Shown one piece after another: positions 59,942 through 64,000 of a stretch of 64,000 nucleotides of DNA. The position numbers and the translations under genes are program-made. Every line of letters starts with the position of its first letter. The stretch's first letter is position 1. Source of the stretch: Diadema setosum (taxonomy: Eukaryota > Echinodermata > Echinoidea > Diadematoida > Diadematidae); contig NC_092692.1 of NCBI RefSeq assembly GCF_964275005.1, positions 10,025,643 to 10,089,642 on the forward strand, given 5' to 3'. The notes beneath the pieces were generated by a model. The model was given only the letters and a program-made list of their open reading frames with translations. It ran no database searches and was not told where the DNA came from.

Positions 59942-62016
59942 CCATACTTGGTATATCCATTTTGGGAAGTTTCTAACCTTTTGTTTGGAATCTTAAATGA
60001 TGTAAATTCATTATGAATATGTTTGAAACAGCAGCTTTACATCATAATTCTTCAGGAGAGGATGACATCAACTGAGCTTTAACTTTTTCTCTTTTTTTTG
60101 GGGGGGGGGGGGAGGGGACAATATGTGCGGATGTAATGTTGTAGAAGGAAGGAGGGCTTGCTAGAGAGAGAACTTTGTTATGTGCGATCATGTCATGATG
60201 GGAAGTCACATGATTATATTTTATAGTCCAGAATGTCATATTTTGCTTGAAAACACTTCCTTTGTTACTCTGCTCAGGGTACTCCCCCTTGAAAAAAAAA
60301 AAGTGTAGTAAAAACACACATTGTCATAAAAACAGGGGAAGTACATGCATCTCCCCTTTGACCAAATGGAGGAAACTCTTGTTTTAGTAGGTCTATCAAT
60401 TTTCAAAAACATCCTACAAGATGATCCGTTCTCTTGATATCACTGTGAGCGGACCAAGACTAACATGTAAACAAATAGAAGTGAAATCTGGAGATAATGC
60501 ATATCAAATATTTGCTGGATAGTCTGGTGGTATTATCAGCTACATATTCCACTTTTGCCCGTTTTGCTGCTGGTACAACCATTTGTCTCCACAAGATTTC
60601 TTCCATGGGTCACTTTCCCATTAAAGCTTCAAATGTGGTTGAACAGTAAAACTATTCTGCCCCAAGAGAAAATATGCATATTTGTTACTGTTTTATCAAG
60701 GATTTTTTTTTTTTTTTTTTGAGGAGAAAGATGAATGCAATACTTTCATCATACATTACCTAATTACATTCTGCCCAGAGAATACTATCTTTTCTTTTCC
60801 TTCTTTTTTTGAGTGACATGCTGCAAGTGTAAGTTGGGGTGAACCACCAAATTATACTGCTGCAGAGTTGTTGCCAATGCAGACATCAACTGCAGTTTAT
60901 GTCACCAGCAGAGGATTTTGAGCAAGCATTATCTTGGCTTACATGTATTCTTTTTTATTTTCAGTCTGGAAAATTGGTGCTGATACTTGCTCATTATGTT
61001 TTGCGGGTGGAAATCATTAATAGCTGATTAAGTTTTTATTGGTAGAGCTGCAAGTGGAGAGTGTGAAGATAGTGTTGGCTGCCCTATAAATATGATTTCT
61101 CAAGAAGTGTGTCAAGACTCAAGGCATTGTTCCAGTTTGTATAATGAGGTTGGCAAAAAGCCTGCGCCTGACCCGATTCGTTCGCCACCATTTTCTGGAA
61201 TCTGGTGCATAGTCCTAGTTTACTTTGAGGTGATACATGTGGAAAATCTCCAGAGATATGCAGAGAAGCGCAGATAACCTAGTTCTTGAAGACTGAAACG
61301 GGGGCCGCACTTAAGCTGTATTCGTTACAGGAAAATTTCAACCCTGGAGAAATTTGGTCCCGATATGAAAACACTGTTAGGCAAAAGCTGTGCAGCAGTG
61401 CAATTCTGATCAAAAATTAGATATATCCTAATGGAGTAATGACAATATTTATAGTTTCAGCATCAAGTATGACATGGCACCTTTTTGCCTTTCAAAATAG
61501 ATGTTGTGTTCACCTTTGTACCATGCATCTTACAGCATCATTCATTTGCCAATTACATACATGTGATAACATAAGTTTACTAAAAGCATGATTTTCCTGA
61601 AAGATTTTTGGTCATTAACAATCATAACATTAACATTTATTTTCATGTAAAAGGCATGATGTTCATCTTTTACAAACGAATTGGAGAGATGCCTAATGAG
61701 AATGTCATTATTGCATTGTACTCTCAGAATTTTGGTGTTTTCCATAAACACATGCGAAGCTTTAAAATTCTCTTCCATTTTTTTTAAAACTTTATGGCAG
61801 ATTTTGATGAAACTTCTATCATCCTGTTTTTACTCTATTCACCAAAGTCACATGTAGTGTGGAATTACATTAGAGGAACAAAATAGCACAGGTTGTCACT
61901 GATAGGCTTAATATATGCCAAACCTGTATGGTATCTTTAAAAGAAAAAACAGAACGTAGCAAAAAACACTGCTGAGAACTGCTTATCCAAGAGTTGCAAG
62001 CCAATGAAGTAAAATG

Positions 62017-62131
62017 AAGTTGAAAGGGGCCTGAGCTTTCAATCCCAGCTGAATCTTCATGAGGCAAAATGACCATTTTGCCTCTGATGAAGATTTTGCT
62101 AGGATCAAAAGCTCAGGCCCCTTTTGACTCC
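62017..62131. repeat. 115-bp palindrome (GGGGCCTGAGCTTT family)
   Basis: AAAGGGGCCTGAGCTTT at the left and AAAGCTCAGGCCCCTTTT at the right, continuing inward through GAGGCAAAATG/CATTTTGCCTC to the centre. One arm alone is found at 28345-28414. Confidence 0.85.
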
Positions 62132-64000
62132 TTAAAAAAAAATAAGAAAAGCATGTGTGAACACATCAACAAAATAAGAACAGAGAGGTACATTTGGACA
62201 AGCTATAGGCTATGTATGTTCTTATCCTCATGATCAGAGACTAATATTGCCTGTCTGCACAAACACTGATGTCTACATGTACTTCACATCTATTTTTGTG
62301 GGATGTCAGCTGCCAACTGAAACAACCAGAGAGTAGTATAAATATAACCTGGGAAATCAGACTTTGCTGTGATTTGTGGATGTTGAGGTGGATAGATGGG
62401 TGGATTGTAGGTGGTGAGAGGAGGGGAGGGGGTGTGGGAAGGGGGAGGGGGGTAATGGGACACTGCCAGTGGTAAGAAAGAGCTACAGCTACGTAGAGAA
62501 CATACATACTGCAGGTCAGTGAACTAGCTGTACATGTTTTAATGGTGATAAAAATGATAGGTATTCATGAAGAGCTCAATATACTCCTTGACCAGGTACT
62601 TGAAGAGTAACTAGTGCAATTTGTAGCTCCGTGACTAATAAATATAGTTTTATGGCTGAAATCAAGATAGTTCATCATTTGTGAATATACACGTAGAAGA
62701 AAAGTAAAAAATAAAAAAAAAAGAAGGAAAAGATATGATATACTGTATATGCTGAATGTTTTGCGAGGTTTTTATTTTCGTGAATTTCGCGAACCTTTTG
62801 CTATTTACGAATAAAAAAAAAATGAAAATATGAACTCTGATCATGACATGAATGTGAGTTGCACACTTACATTTCTTCGTTCAGACTGTTCTCCACAATC
62901 GTGAATTCAGTCACTTGCGAAATTGTCGGGAAGTCCACAACAGATTCCTGAAGAAATAGACTTGCTAAATATATGACATATACAGTAGTCACATGCTAGT
63001 TTCAATCAATCTGGTTTGATTTTACTTTTTGTTTTCCATAATGAGGAAAACTACTCAGAGATTTGTTTGTTTGAAATTGACCAATTTATTCTGAATGACC
63101 GTTACAATCACGCTGGTTTATGATCAAGATTGCCGACTAAAACGTTATAGAGTAAAATAGTGAAATTTGTGTTATGCTCTAGAACATTGTGTTGCCTCAT
63201 ATATAGCTTATGGGAACTTTGATTTCAGATTATATCAAATTACAAATGTGTAAATAATCCACAGAAAGAAATTTAAAAAAAGGGAAATCTGGACCCTCCC
63301 CTTGCAAATGGGGGGGGGGGGGCATTGCCCCTGACCGCCACCAGAAATGTAAATAAAATGGTGTCCTTGACCCCATTTGGGTGATCAGGATCCCTCTGTC
63401 ACATTTAAAACCAGTCCATGCACTCTGCTGTGATAGAGTTGGTATGTTCTGTACAATGTAAAAGTATTTGTGACACATAGTCTGAAATGATACAGCAAGA
63501 ATTGTAAAGAGGCACTTGTAAGTCATTTCTAAATTTGTGATAACTGCCGTTTTCTTGTTCCTATTTTGAATAAAATGTGGTGTTCTGTTTTTGGAGTGTT
63601 ACTTATTTTCATTCTACGTTCTGCAATGTAGTGTTCATCATAAGTTAGGGAGTATACAGTCTGCATTGGTGTGTTATAGTTGAATTGTATCAGAAATGAC
63701 CGATGGTTTGCTTCTCATAAATGCCTTAAATACAATGAATGGTCAAAGCTTTCTCTGAAAACAAAATACCTTCAGCAGATTGGTCTCATTTCCCAGGCAA
63801 AAGTGAAAGTTAATTTCTCATTGTAGTCTGTATAACATGAACACACCAGCAGGATCCCATGGCAACCAATATTTTTCTTTTCAACAAGAAAACTGCTGCC
63901 CTTGCTAAGTTCTTTGAATTTGAAGTGCGAATCTAGGGCCGTCGTCACTGGAGTGGGTAGTACGAGTTGCCAATGTCAGTGACTCCGTCTGTCTGCTAAG

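Larger units (their letters stand above)
56744..64000. other. Noncoding region, no gene seen
   Basis: No exon with recognisable similarity. It contains G or C runs (56816, 56901, 60099, 63309), a TTAA-flanked element (59435), a perfect-type palindrome (62017), and a TTTCGCGAA-type repeat near 62760-62940. The part at 57650-59150 is less repetitive and contains a cluster of TTAATCAT motifs. Confidence 0.4.

Overview
The window is animal nuclear DNA. It is AT-rich, has spliced genes with GT-AG introns, and is dense in microsatellites and short foldback DNA transposons. Protein similarity to deuterostome fucosidases and the style of the repeats (GGACAAGTTCACC foldbacks, poly-G-bordered elements, TATAACGA-ended pogo-like elements) suggest a marine invertebrate deuterostome, most likely an echinoderm such as a sea urchin. 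That assignment is an inference.

The one gene system that can be fully read is a head-to-tail tandem pair of alpha-L-fucosidase genes (glycoside hydrolase family 29) on the minus strand. Gene A lies at 9902-17640 and gene B at 23931-30588. Each has eight coding exons with identical exon lengths from exon 2 to exon 8 (107, 131, 134, 98, 133, 171, 256 nt) and identical intron phases. Joined, they give proteins of 469 and 461 residues, each starting with a secretion signal; human FUCA1 is about 466. By hand alignment the mature proteins are about 87% identical. Both keep the nucleophile Asp (WSDG motif) and the Asp that matches human Asp276. Gene B has Val where gene A and human FUCA1 have Glu289, a residue once proposed as the acid/base, so the two copies may differ in catalysis.

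At the left edge, 121-281 (+) looks like the last coding exon of a gene that enters from outside the window; I do not recognise the protein. From 282 to 9901 I see only probable 3'UTR or intergenic sequence with repeats. The introns and flanks of the fucosidases are loaded with non-autonomous DNA transposons. These include pogo-like elements with TA target duplications, TTAA-flanked piggyBac-like elements, an hAT-like element with a perfect 8-bp duplication that carries a tandem array, and several long-hairpin families.

From about 30.6 kb to 64 kb I find no convincing host exon. This part holds a 3-kb near-perfect inverted repeat (38574-41589), two unusual arrays of alternating short motifs (35277-35560 and 36700-37249), further copies of the foldback families, a possible LINE remnant, GC-rich hairpins near 53.2-53.7 kb, and long tracts of apparently single-copy noncoding DNA. 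I saw no tRNA, rRNA or CRISPR array by reading.
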